From assembly GCA_946549155.1 (NCBI GenBank), contig CAMNQN010000163.1:1-7492 (forward strand): a stretch of DNA of 7,492 nt, given 5' to 3'. Of this stretch, positions 1-6,744 are shown in pieces; within the stretch, counting starts at the first letter, position 1, and each line of letters begins with the position of its first letter. The position numbers and the translations under genes were made by a program. Source of the DNA: an uncultured Lachnospiraceae bacterium. Its GTDB lineage: Bacteria; Bacillota; Clostridia; Lachnospirales; Lachnospiraceae. A model generated the notes under the pieces. That model saw nothing but the letters and a program-made list of their open reading frames with translations, ran no database searches and was not told the DNA's origin.

Positions 1-49
1 CATCGCTATTTCTCTGGAGATCATAAAATATGTGGCTAGAAAATAATTT

Positions 50-62
50 ATGTACTATAATC
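50..62 (+). promoter_or_regulatory. Candidate -10 box of the sensor operon promoter
   Basis: A perfect TATAAT lies at 56-61 in an AT-rich stretch (about 20-62) upstream of the first gene. No hexamer resembling TTGACA is found at 16-18 bases spacing; the best window matches only 2 of 6 positions. If real, transcription would start near 68 and give a leader of about 100 bases containing both hairpins at 74-129. A good -10 with no -35 is what an activator-dependent promoter looks like, and the AraC-type regulator encoded downstream is an obvious candidate, but that is inference. Confidence 0.45.
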
Positions 63-73
63 AGACAGAAGGG

Positions 74-95
74 CTGCCGCATGTGCATGCGGCAG
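74..95 (+). repeat. Perfect inverted repeat, GC-rich hairpin in the leader
   Basis: CTGCCGCATG at 74-83 is followed by TG and its exact reverse complement CATGCGGCAG at 86-95. As RNA this gives a strong stem of at least eight pairs with a small loop. The following sequence is pyrimidine-rich but broken by C and G, so it is a weak terminator at best. It could end transcription from upstream, act as an attenuator, or be a dyad operator just downstream of the predicted start. Confidence 0.6.
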
Positions 96-101
96 ACCTT
101 G

Positions 102-129
102 TTCTTTTCTTTCTCGGGAAAGAAAAGAA
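102..129 (+). repeat. Second leader hairpin, homopurine/homopyrimidine stem
   Basis: TTCTTTTCTTT at 102-112 pairs exactly with AAAGAAAAGAA at 119-129 around the loop CTCGGG: an 11-pair AT-rich stem only six bases after the GC-rich hairpin. One strand of the stem is all pyrimidine and the other all purine. The stem ends about 25 bases before the ribosome binding site of the first gene. Its role is unknown; the tandem arrangement suggests leader regulation or mRNA 5'-end protection. Confidence 0.6.
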
Positions 130-166
130 AGATACCCTGTAAAAGAGATTGGGAAAGGAAGAAAAA

Positions 167-472
167 ATGGAACAGTTTTTGAAGGATGCGTTTATTCCCC
201 TGCTGCTGACGGCGGTTTTTGGTTACTATGCGTTTCGGCTGTTGATACAAAAGGATATAAAAGCGGTTCGGGGAAAAACCGAAAAGAAGGTAAAGGATGA
301 GGAGATGTATGCCAGGGGGGCGGGAAAGCTGATGGCATTTCTGATGCTGTCCTCGCTGGTGATGGCGATGCTCACCTATTGGAGCAGTACGGCGGCTCTT
401 GTGCAGATGGTGATCTGCCTGGTGATTTTCGGCCTTTTATGGAAAAAAATGAATGAGAAGTATGGCGCGTAA
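167..472 (+). CDS. Small three-helix membrane protein of unknown function
   Basis: 101-residue protein that I do not recognise. The ATG at 167 is preferred over an in-frame TTG at 149 because AGGAAG at 156-161 sits five bases before it. Three hydrophobic segments are visible, at about residues 9-27, 53-71 and 76-92. A very basic and charged loop lies between the first two (about 29-50, rich in K, R and E), and the C-terminus is short and basic. By the positive-inside rule, the 29-50 loop and probably the tail face the cytoplasm, although three helices cannot put both on one side unless a segment is not fully spanning. The G-K-L stretch before the second segment vaguely recalls small DUF3784/SdpI-like membrane proteins, but this is not a firm assignment. 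Its stop codon overlaps the ribosome binding site of the response regulator gene, so it is in the same operon. A role as an accessory protein of the sensor kinase is possible from position alone. Confidence 0.8.
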   Translation: MEQFLKDAFIPLLLTAVFGYYAFRLLIQKDIKAVRGKTEKKVKDEEMYARGAGKLMAFLMLSSLVMAMLTYWSSTAALVQMVICLVIFGLLWKKMNEKYGA

Positions 473-483
473 GGAGTGGCGAG

Positions 484-2079
484 ATGAATCGGTACACCGT
501 TTTACTGGTGGATGACGAGGAAGAGGTTATCCAGATCATCATGAAGAAAATTGACTGGGAAGGTATGGGCTTCCGGGTGGCGGGCTATGCCCACAACGGC
601 GTGGAGGCGCTGGAGATGGCGGAGGAGTATCAGCCGGACGTGGTGCTGACGGATATTAAGATGCCTTACATGGACGGCCTGGAACTGAGCAAGCGCTTAA
701 AAGCACTGTACCGCACCATCAAGATCATTATTTTCTCCGGCTTTGATGAATTTGAGTATGCCAAGGAGGCCATCAAGCTGGAGGTGGAGGAATATCTGTT
801 AAAACCCATCAACGCCGCGGAGCTGACAGAAGTGTTTGAACGCGTTCGGAGAAATCTGGATCGGGAGATGGACGAAAAACAGAATATCGATAAGCTGCAG
901 GAATACTATCTGGAAAGCCTTCCCATGATGCAAGAAAACTTTTTTACTTCCCTGATCGAGGGGCGGGTGCCGGATAATCAGATCCAACGGTCGCTGATGA
1001 ACTATCAGATCCGGATGGAGGGCCCCCTCTATATTGTTACAATTTTGCATGTCAGCGGTGTGGAACAGCAGACGGAGGGGAATCCTTTTCTGATGACGGT
1101 GTCAGTGAAAAAGCTGGCAGAGGAACAGCTGGCGGAGACCTATCGCAGCCGGACGCTGATGTATCTGGGAGATATTGTTTTGATTTCTCAGTTAGGGGCG
1201 GCCGGGGAAGTGATGGCCTATACGGATGCCATGGACCAGTTCTGCCGTCTGGCGAAGAAGGTCTGCGGAGCCAGGGTTACGGCGGGTGTGGGACAGTTTT
1301 GCGAACGGCTGCAGGATCTGCGGATGTCTTATCAGGGCGCCAGAAATGCGGTGTCCTATCGGGCTTTGTATGGAAATACCAGAGCCATCAATATCGCGGA
1401 GATCGATCCGCAGGAGCCCTGGGAGGAGCGCTGGGAGGATCAGGCCATCCGGGAAATTATTAAGAAAATAAAGCTGGGAAACAGAGATGCGCTGAGGGAG
1501 GAGATTGCCGTTTGCCGGAAACGTTTTTCGGAGGGGGGCTCCTCTCTGCAGAAATACCGCATTTTTCTGATTGAGCTGATTGCAGAGCTTACCCGGTTTG
1601 GAAATAATAATCATTTAAATACGGATGAAATATTCCGGGAATACAACGATATTTATACGGTGGCGTTTCAGGAGGACGCGCCGGAGGAGCTGTGGAACCG
1701 GCTGTCAGCCCTCTGCGGGCGGCTTTTGGACATGGTGGCCAGGGAACGGCAGAATACAACAAAATCCTTTGTGACCAGGGCGGAGGAATATGTGAGGGAA
1801 CACTATGCGGACCAGGATGTTTCTATTGAGACGGTCTGCAGGACCCTCGGGGTCAGTGCCGCTTATTTTTCCACGGTGTTTAAAAAGGAGACGGGCAAAA
1901 CCTTCATTGGCTACCTGACGGATTACCGGATGGAGCAGGCGGAGGAGCTTTTACTCACCACCAATGACAGGACATATATTATTGCGGAAAAGGTGGGGTA
2001 CGCCGATCCCAATTATTTCAGCTATGCGTTTAAAAAGAAGTATGGGACATCGCCGTCCAAATACAGAATGGGGAAGTAA
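484..2079 (+). CDS. YesN-like response regulator, REC plus AraC-type DNA-binding domain
   Basis: 531-residue cytoplasmic transcription regulator. The N-terminal receiver domain (about 3-122) has the acidic pair D10/D11, the phosphoacceptor D57 in a TDIKMP context, S85 in the following SGFDEFEYA motif and K107 in LLKP. A middle region (about 130-420) contains a stretch at 266-296 (AGVG, then L..L..SY.GA..A..YR) that resembles the degenerate GGDEF-like domain of PucR/CdaR-type regulators. The C-terminal AraC/XylS domain (about 426-528) has two helix-turn-helix units, around 447-470 and 497-520, ending in the usual YFSYAFKKKYG and SPSKYR motifs. AAGGAG at 471-476, which overlaps the stop of the preceding gene, sits seven bases before the ATG. 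The sensor kinase follows after three bases. It is expected to be phosphorylated by that kinase and to activate sugar-uptake or sugar-catabolic genes, possibly this operon; the targets are not visible here. Confidence 0.95.
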   Translation: MNRYTVLLVDDEEEVIQIIMKKIDWEGMGFRVAGYAHNGVEALEMAEEYQPDVVLTDIKMPYMDGLELSKRLKALYRTIKIIIFSGFDEFEYAKEAIKLEVEEYLLKPINAAELTEVFERVRRNLDREMDEKQNIDKLQEYYLESLPMMQENFFTSLIEGRVPDNQIQRSLMNYQIRMEGPLYIVTILHVSGVEQQTEGNPFLMTVSVKKLAEEQLAETYRSRTLMYLGDIVLISQLGAAGEVMAYTDAMDQFCRLAKKVCGARVTAGVGQFCERLQDLRMSYQGARNAVSYRALYGNTRAINIAEIDPQEPWEERWEDQAIREIIKKIKLGNRDALREEIAVCRKRFSEGGSSLQKYRIFLIELIAELTRFGNNNHLNTDEIFREYNDIYTVAFQEDAPEELWNRLSALCGRLLDMVARERQNTTKSFVTRAEEYVREHYADQDVSIETVCRTLGVSAAYFSTVFKKETGKTFIGYLTDYRMEQAEELLLTTNDRTYIIAEKVGYADPNYFSYAFKKKYGTSPSKYRMGK

Positions 2080-2082
2080 ACG

Positions 2083-4056
2083 GTGAAAAAAATTAAAAAG
2101 CTATGGAGCACCATCGGATGCTGGTTCGGGAAACATGTTATGCCCAAGAGTATTCAGGTTACAATCTCTTTGTCCTTTACCCTGATTTCCGTCTGCTGTA
2201 TGTGTTTTCTGGGCGTAATGCTGTTTCGGCAGTTTTCAGAACGGATGGAGGAGCTCTACATTGATAATTCCGGGCAGCTTTTGAATCAGACCGCCATTAA
2301 TCTGGAGGATTATCTGCGGAACATGCGCCGGATTTCCGATGCCATGTATTACAGCGTGATTAAGGATACTGATCTGGCCACGGACAGCCTGGACGAGGAG
2401 ATGAATCTGCTCTATGAGGCCAATAAGGACAAGCTGGTAAGCATTGCCTGCTACACGAAGGAGGGAGAACTGACGGCGGCCGCGCCCATTGCCACGAGAA
2501 AGACGGAGGTGGATGTGACCACCCAGGAGTGGTTTGTGGACGCCATGGACCAACTGGAAAATTTCCATTTTTCCACGCCCCATGTGCAGAATCTGTTTGA
2601 TGACCCTTCCTTCCGTTATTATTGGGTGGTTTCCTTGAGCCGGACGGTTGAGCTGACGGACAACGGCGGTTCTGAGCTGGGCGTATTGCTGGTGGATATG
2701 AATTTCAGCAGTATTGAGCAGCTGCTCAGCAAGGCGAATGAGGACACTTCGGGAGAATATATTTATCTGATGGATCAGGGCGGTGAGATTATCTATCATC
2801 CGAAACAGGATCTGATTTCCATGGGACTTTATGAGGAGAATAACCGGACGGCGGCCGGCTACGAGGATGAGACGAGAAAAGAGCAGTTTTCGGGGGAAAA
2901 TCGGCTGGTGACACTGAAAACCATCAGCTATACGGGATGGAAGCTGGTGAGCGTGGTGCCGGAGGAGGTGTTTTCCATCGGTTTGGAGAGCTCCAAATAT
3001 CTGGCAATTTTGCTGGTGGCCCTGTCGCTGCTGGCGGTGGTGATTTTGAACCAGCTGGTGTCCGCCCGGATTGCAAAGCCGTTAAAGAAGCTGAATGATT
3101 CCGTGAAGGAATGGGAGTCGGGAAATCTGGAGCCGGATATCTATGTGGGTGGTTCCCTGGAGGTGGAGCATCTGGGGAAAACACTGCGCTCTTCCGTGGA
3201 GCAGCTCCGCCAGCTGATGCAGGATATTGTGGTGGAGCAGGAGGAGAAGAGAAAGAGCGAGCTGGACGCGCTGCAGTCTCAGATTAATCCCCATTTTCTT
3301 TACAATACGCTGGATTCCATTGTGTGGATGATCACCGGGGAGAAGTATGACGAGGCAGTGTTCATGATTACGCAGCTGGCCAGCCTGTTTCGCATCAGCC
3401 TCAGCCGGGGCAAAACCATCATTAAGGTGGAGGATGAGGTGCGGCACGCGGAGAACTACATGAATATTCAGAAGATCCGTTATAAAAATGTGTTTGAGGT
3501 GGATTTTCAGATTGACCCAAAGATACGTCAGTGCTGCACGGTGAAGCTGATTTTGCAGCCGCTTTTGGAAAACGCCATCTACTACGGCATGGAGTACATG
3601 GATGGGGAGGGCGTGATTCTGGTCAGGGGCTATCAGCAGGGGGAGGATATATTTCTCGAGGTGCGGGACAATGGCTTAGGGATGCCGGAGGAGGAAGCGG
3701 CGCAGCTTCTCTTTGAAAGCGGCCGGGAGCGCAAGCGGGGGTCCGGCGTGGGCCTGATTAATGTGCACAGCCGTATTAAACTGCGGTTTGGCCCTGAGTA
3801 TGGCCTGATGATCGAGAGTCACCCGGACGAGGGTATGCTGATACGGATTCATTTGCCCTTTATTCCCTATACGGAGGAAAATCAGCGGTTGCTGGAGGAA
3901 GGAAAATATCCGGGGAAGGAGAAAATAAAAAAGCAGACCGGGAGGAAAGAGAGAGAGGATCCGGCGGATAAGGCGGAAGAGGATAAGCGAAGCGGGCCAG
4001 ACGGCGGGACGGAATTAGAATCAGAAAATGAGGGCGGGGAGGAGCGGCATGAGTAA
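2083..4056 (+). CDS. YesM-like sensor histidine kinase (dCache, HAMP, His_kinase, HATPase_c)
   Basis: 657-residue membrane kinase with a GTG start, GGGGAAG at 2070-2076 as ribosome binding site, and three bases between it and the regulator stop. TM1 is about 24-49. An extracellular region of about 255 residues follows (50-304), with dCache-like features: an EWF motif at 149-151 and GVLLVDMNFSSIEQL at 200-214. TM2 is about 304-327 and HAMP about 328-380. The His_kinase domain has the phosphoacceptor H404 in INPHFLYN. The ATPase domain has an N box with E496/N497, a DNGLGMP G1 box at 529-535 and a GSGVGL G2 box at 553-558. All catalytic motifs appear intact. The C-terminus carries an odd tail of about 60 residues (597-657) that is extremely rich in K, E, R, D and G, lies beyond the normal end of the ATPase domain, and is probably disordered. 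The 3' end overlaps the next gene by 8 bases. It likely phosphorylates the neighbouring regulator in response to an extracellular sugar or binding protein. Confidence 0.95.
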   Translation: MKKIKKLWSTIGCWFGKHVMPKSIQVTISLSFTLISVCCMCFLGVMLFRQFSERMEELYIDNSGQLLNQTAINLEDYLRNMRRISDAMYYSVIKDTDLATDSLDEEMNLLYEANKDKLVSIACYTKEGELTAAAPIATRKTEVDVTTQEWFVDAMDQLENFHFSTPHVQNLFDDPSFRYYWVVSLSRTVELTDNGGSELGVLLVDMNFSSIEQLLSKANEDTSGEYIYLMDQGGEIIYHPKQDLISMGLYEENNRTAAGYEDETRKEQFSGENRLVTLKTISYTGWKLVSVVPEEVFSIGLESSKYLAILLVALSLLAVVILNQLVSARIAKPLKKLNDSVKEWESGNLEPDIYVGGSLEVEHLGKTLRSSVEQLRQLMQDIVVEQEEKRKSELDALQSQINPHFLYNTLDSIVWMITGEKYDEAVFMITQLASLFRISLSRGKTIIKVEDEVRHAENYMNIQKIRYKNVFEVDFQIDPKIRQCCTVKLILQPLLENAIYYGMEYMDGEGVILVRGYQQGEDIFLEVRDNGLGMPEEEAAQLLFESGRERKRGSGVGLINVHSRIKLRFGPEYGLMIESHPDEGMLIRIHLPFIPYTEENQRLLEEGKYPGKEKIKKQTGRKEREDPADKAEEDKRSGPDGGTELESENEGGEERHE

Positions 4057-5065
4057 GAATAAGTGGTATATGGCGCTTCTTATTGCGCTGATTTTAATGG
4101 TAATTTTCTATGTATCCAACGGTATGCTCAGTTCCGGAAAGCGGGAAGAATATCATTCGATTTCCGTAATTTTGGAGGACAGCGGCAATGACCGGTGGAA
4201 TGCCTTTAAGGAGGGACTGGATCAGGGCGTGGAAGGGCGGAAGGTGTACCTGAATGTGGTATCCACCGGGGAGTTTTTGAACCTGGAGGAGGAATGCTCT
4301 TTTATCAGCCGGGAGCTGGAGAACGGCGCGGACGGCTTGATTGTGGATCTGTGTGCCGATGATGTGAACAGCATTTTTGAGGGAATGGCTTCATCGAAGC
4401 CGGTGGTGCTGGTGGAGAACGGCATTCAGTCTGAGAAGCTTTATACCACCGTGACCCCGGATCAATACCGGCTGGGCGAGGCCATCGGCGAGGCGGTGCT
4501 GGCCGCGGAGAAGGGCACGAAGGAGCAAAGCACGGCAGAAGGGGAAAGCGGTGCGCGGACAGAAGAGGCGGAGGATTTTGCCGATATTTCTGTGGGAATC
4601 CTTGCGGGAAATCAGGAGAAGCTGTCGCAGAGGCAGCGTTTGGAGGGGCTTCTGGCATCCCTGTCGGCCGGCGGCGTGACGGCGGACTGGACACTGACCC
4701 GGGAAGATAAGGGCTCCCTGGCGTATTATTATTTAAAAAACCCGGTGGATGTTCTGATTACGCTGGATAACGACGAGACGGAGTGGGCGGTGGACTACCT
4801 TTTGGAACGGGGAGGCAAGGGCTTTCGCATCTATGGAGAGGGCCGTTCAGAAAAAGCCGTTTACTATCTGGATAAAGGAATGATTCGCGCACTGATTGTA
4901 CCAAATGAGTTTTATATGGGGTATCAGAGCGTGGAGCTGCTGGCTCAGAAAATTAAGTTTTTCACTTCCCCGGTGGAGAACGAGGAGGTGGATTTTTTGA
5001 CGGTGACGGGAGAGAACCTCTATGACAAGGCGGTGGAGAAGATTCTGTTCCCGGTGATGCGCTGA
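4049..5065 (+). CDS. Membrane-anchored periplasmic-binding-like protein (Peripla_BP_4 type), probable sensor partner
   Basis: 338-residue protein. The ATG at 4049 is preferred to an in-frame ATG at 4028 because GGGGAGGAG at 4036-4044 lies four bases before it. It overlaps the kinase stop in an ATGAGTAA arrangement, indicating translational coupling. One uncleaved N-terminal helix (about 6-24) follows a short basic start; there is no lipobox cysteine, so the protein should stay anchored by this helix with the rest outside. The remainder has a type I sugar-binding-protein fold: a first strand at about 38-43, ADGLIVDL at 94-101, VGILAGN at 182-188 and a DND motif at 240-242. Compared with the MglB protein downstream, the pocket is altered: the N-lobe Asn is Asp, and the His/Asp contacts and the C-lobe Asp are missing. 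A charged, low-complexity insert (about 152-179, rich in E, T, A and G) occupies the loop that carries the calcium site in MglB. The position next to the kinase recalls XylFII of the clostridial XylFII-LytS/YesN xylose sensor. The ligand is unknown. Confidence 0.88.
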   Translation: MSKNKWYMALLIALILMVIFYVSNGMLSSGKREEYHSISVILEDSGNDRWNAFKEGLDQGVEGRKVYLNVVSTGEFLNLEEECSFISRELENGADGLIVDLCADDVNSIFEGMASSKPVVLVENGIQSEKLYTTVTPDQYRLGEAIGEAVLAAEKGTKEQSTAEGESGARTEEAEDFADISVGILAGNQEKLSQRQRLEGLLASLSAGGVTADWTLTREDKGSLAYYYLKNPVDVLITLDNDETEWAVDYLLERGGKGFRIYGEGRSEKAVYYLDKGMIRALIVPNEFYMGYQSVELLAQKIKFFTSPVENEEVDFLTVTGENLYDKAVEKILFPVMR

Positions 5066-5124
5066 CGGAGCCTTGGAGAGAGCTTGAGGGGCAGGACAGA
5101 TCACTGGATTCGCAGAATGAGGAC

Positions 5125-5140
5125 AGGAGGGAGACTGGTG
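5125..5140 (+). promoter_or_regulatory. Ribosome binding site that fixes the GTG start of mglB
   Basis: AGGAGG at 5125-5130 is seven bases before GTG at 5138. The reading frame is open further upstream, with TTG at 5084 and ATG at 5117, but neither has a comparable site. Starting at GTG gives a compact lipoprotein signal peptide with the lipobox Cys at residue 25. The earlier starts would add 7 or 18 residues, including extra arginines, in front of it. Confidence 0.85.
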
Positions 5141-6187
5141 ACGAAAAAAAGAAGGCAGAGGGGTGGCGCATTTTTGATGGCTGCCCTGGCAGCGGCGCTT
5201 CTGACAGGCTGCGGCGGAGGAACAGAAAAATCAGTGAAGAGTATAAAGATCGGTGTGACAGTGTACGATCAGTACGATACGTTTATCTCTCAGATGATGA
5301 ATATGTTTACCACCTATGCTTCTCAGAAAGAGGAGGAAACGGGAGTTGGAATTAATGTGGAGATTTTGGACGCTTCCGGAAGCCAGATTACCCAGAATGA
5401 GCAGGTGCGCACACTGATTGAGAAGGGCTGCGATGTGATCTGTGTGAATCTGGTGGATCGGACGGAACCCACCACCATCACGGATATAGCGGAAAAAAAC
5501 GAAGTCCCCATCGTCTTTTTTAACCGGGAACTGGTGGCGGAGGACCTGGAACGCTGGAATCAGCTTTACTATGTGGGAGCGGATGCCTTCCAGTCCGGCA
5601 TTATGCAGGGGGAACTGGCGGCGGACGCGTTTTTGCGGGATCCTTCCCTGGATAAAAATGGGGACGGCGTGTTCCAGTACATCGTGCTGGAGGGGGAAGC
5701 CGGGCATCAGGATGCCATCGTCCGCACGGAGTACGCCATAAATACGCTGATGGAACAGGGAGTGGAGGTGGAGAAGCTGGGATATGCCATCGCCAACTGG
5801 AAGCGGGCCCAGGCCCAGACCAAAACCACATCTATGCTGTCACAGTTTGGCAGTCAGATTGAGCTGATCGTAGCCAATAACGATGATATGGCGCTGGGGG
5901 CCATTGATGCTCTGAAAGCAGAGGAAATCCCCAGGGAAGACTGGCCCGCCATATTCGGCATCGACGGGACAAAGGAGGGGCTGGCTGCGGTAAAGAGTGG
6001 TGAGATGAACGCCACTGTCTACAACGATAAGGAGGGCCAGGCATTGCAGATGCTGAACCTGGTGTACGCGCTGGCCACAGAAAGCGGGCTGGAGGATATC
6101 AGCCTGGAGGATGGGAAATACATCCGGCTGCCCTACAGTAAGGTGACACAGGAGACAGAGGGACAGACGGAGAAGGGCACTTCGTGA
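5138..6187 (+). CDS. mglB: Glucose/galactose-binding lipoprotein, MglB family
   Basis: 349-residue precursor. A basic start, a hydrophobic core and the lipobox LLTGC put the lipidated Cys at residue 25, so the mature protein is attached to the outer face of the membrane. It aligns throughout with E. coli MglB, from memory. The sugar contacts correspond to D47 and F49 (the D14/F16 positions), N104 (N91), H190, D192 and R196 (H152/D154/R158), W221 (W183), N248 (N211), D276 (D236) and N296 (N256). All are present. The calcium loop is also preserved: D172, N174, D176, Q180 and the distant E242. It is therefore expected to bind D-glucose or D-galactose with high affinity. There is a 72-base gap from the previous gene with no obvious terminator, so it is probably in the same operon. 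The usual mglA (ATPase) and mglC (permease) do not follow; a large palindrome and convergent ssrA come next. It may feed a transporter encoded elsewhere or act as the sugar receptor for the adjacent kinase. Confidence 0.94.
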   Translation: MTKKRRQRGGAFLMAALAAALLTGCGGGTEKSVKSIKIGVTVYDQYDTFISQMMNMFTTYASQKEEETGVGINVEILDASGSQITQNEQVRTLIEKGCDVICVNLVDRTEPTTITDIAEKNEVPIVFFNRELVAEDLERWNQLYYVGADAFQSGIMQGELAADAFLRDPSLDKNGDGVFQYIVLEGEAGHQDAIVRTEYAINTLMEQGVEVEKLGYAIANWKRAQAQTKTTSMLSQFGSQIELIVANNDDMALGAIDALKAEEIPREDWPAIFGIDGTKEGLAAVKSGEMNATVYNDKEGQALQMLNLVYALATESGLEDISLEDGKYIRLPYSKVTQETEGQTEKGTS

Positions 6188-6207
6188 TGCTGTTTCGCTT
6201 ATCAATA

Positions 6208-6450
6208 GGACGCAGGAAAAGGCGGGGCCGGGAGGGCAGATTCCTCTGAAAAACTGCTCCGGATACAAGAAACGCTGATTAATTCAGCATTTCCTTAGAA
6301 CCTCCGGTGGATGTGCACGGATTTGCAAGGGAAATTGCTGCTTTGCAGCGCAAATCCGGCACGGGAAACGCTTTAATCAGCTTTTCTCCATGTATCCCGC
6401 GCAATGTTTTCCAGAGGAATCTGCCCTCCCGGCCCCGTCTTTTCCTGCTG
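6208..6450 (+). repeat. Long palindromic intergenic repeat, copy 1 (MITE-like)
   Basis: The outer arms at 6212-6248 and 6412-6448 are 37 bases each and pair perfectly apart from one G-T wobble. Inside, TTAATCAGC at 6373-6381 pairs with GCTGATTAA at 6274-6282, and GGATTTGC (6319-6326) with GCAAATCC (6350-6357) forms the apex. The left terminal GGACGCAGGAA (6208-6218) and the right-arm GCGCAATGTTTT (6399-6410) recur exactly in the second copy. The element encodes no transposase, and I see no clear target-site duplication. It starts 20 bases after the mglB stop, so its RNA would form a large 3' hairpin on the operon transcript. Confidence 0.85.
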
Positions 6451-6656
6451 TTCTATGGCAAGCTTTACAAAATCATGCGAAATGTAAATTTTTATGCAAA
6501 AATATCTGATTTATCATTACGTTATTCGGCCCGGCCAAGTACGGGGGAGGCTTATTTATTTTTTTCTGGCTGATGCTGGAACAGACACTTATGACATTGT
6601 GCGGATTATAGGGAAAAAGTTCGAAATCATCCGTTCCATATCGGAGTTCTAAGTAC
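6451..6656. other. Intergenic stretch without recognisable gene
   Basis: About 200 bases, mostly AT-rich, with a short GC-rich patch (6527-6550) followed by a T-rich run (6551-6566). The possible stem in that patch is only about four pairs, so I do not call it a terminator. An open frame crosses the area (about 6307-6573) but begins inside the palindromic repeat, has no ribosome binding site and encodes nothing recognisable. I see no gene here. Confidence 0.6.
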
Positions 6657-6694
6657 AAAAAAATAACCAGAATATACATTCTGATTACCTTTTT
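6657..6694. terminator. Bidirectional intrinsic terminator between ssrA and the mglB operon
   Basis: AACCAGAAT (6665-6673) pairs with ATTCTGATT (6678-6686) around ATAC, giving nine pairs including one wobble. On the minus strand it is followed by a short AT stretch with seven consecutive T (complement of 6657-6663), as expected for the end of the ssrA transcript about 60 bases after the mature 3' end. On the plus strand it is followed by ACC and five T (6690-6694), which would stop read-through from the operon. The stem is AT-rich, so it is of moderate strength. Confidence 0.7.
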
Positions 6695-6718
6695 GATTAC
6701 CGTTTCATTTTTCAAATC

Positions 6719-6737
6719 GCCCTCTAAAATCAAGGGC
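6719..6737 (-). repeat. Small hairpin in the ssrA 3' trailer
   Basis: On the minus strand GCCCT and AGGGC pair around a nine-base loop, a few bases beyond the ssrA 3' end. No T run follows, so it is probably not a terminator by itself. It may mark the precursor trailer removed during 3' processing. Confidence 0.35.
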
Positions 6738-6744
6738 TTCTGAA

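Noticed and set aside
2236..2799. Long minus-strand open frame opposite the kinase gene
   Set aside because: It is an antisense shadow of a strongly supported coding region. Other antisense frames (for example 1192-1614, 5231-5707 and 5840-6268) were rejected for the same reason.
6362..6375. Sequence resembling a CcpA cre site (GGGAAACGCTTTAA)
   Set aside because: It lies in a stem of the repeat downstream of the operon, not near a promoter, and lacks the conserved outer cre bases.
6527..6566. GC-rich patch followed by a T-rich run, a possible terminator
   Set aside because: The best stem is only about four pairs. The hairpin at 6665-6686 is a much better terminator.
6307..6573. Open frame of 88 codons after mglB
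   Set aside because: It starts inside the palindromic repeat, has no ribosome binding site, and its product has no recognisable features.
6683..6701. Direct repeat GATTACC separated by five T
   Set aside because: Two seven-base copies in AT-rich DNA are easily due to chance, and the first is part of the terminator stem.
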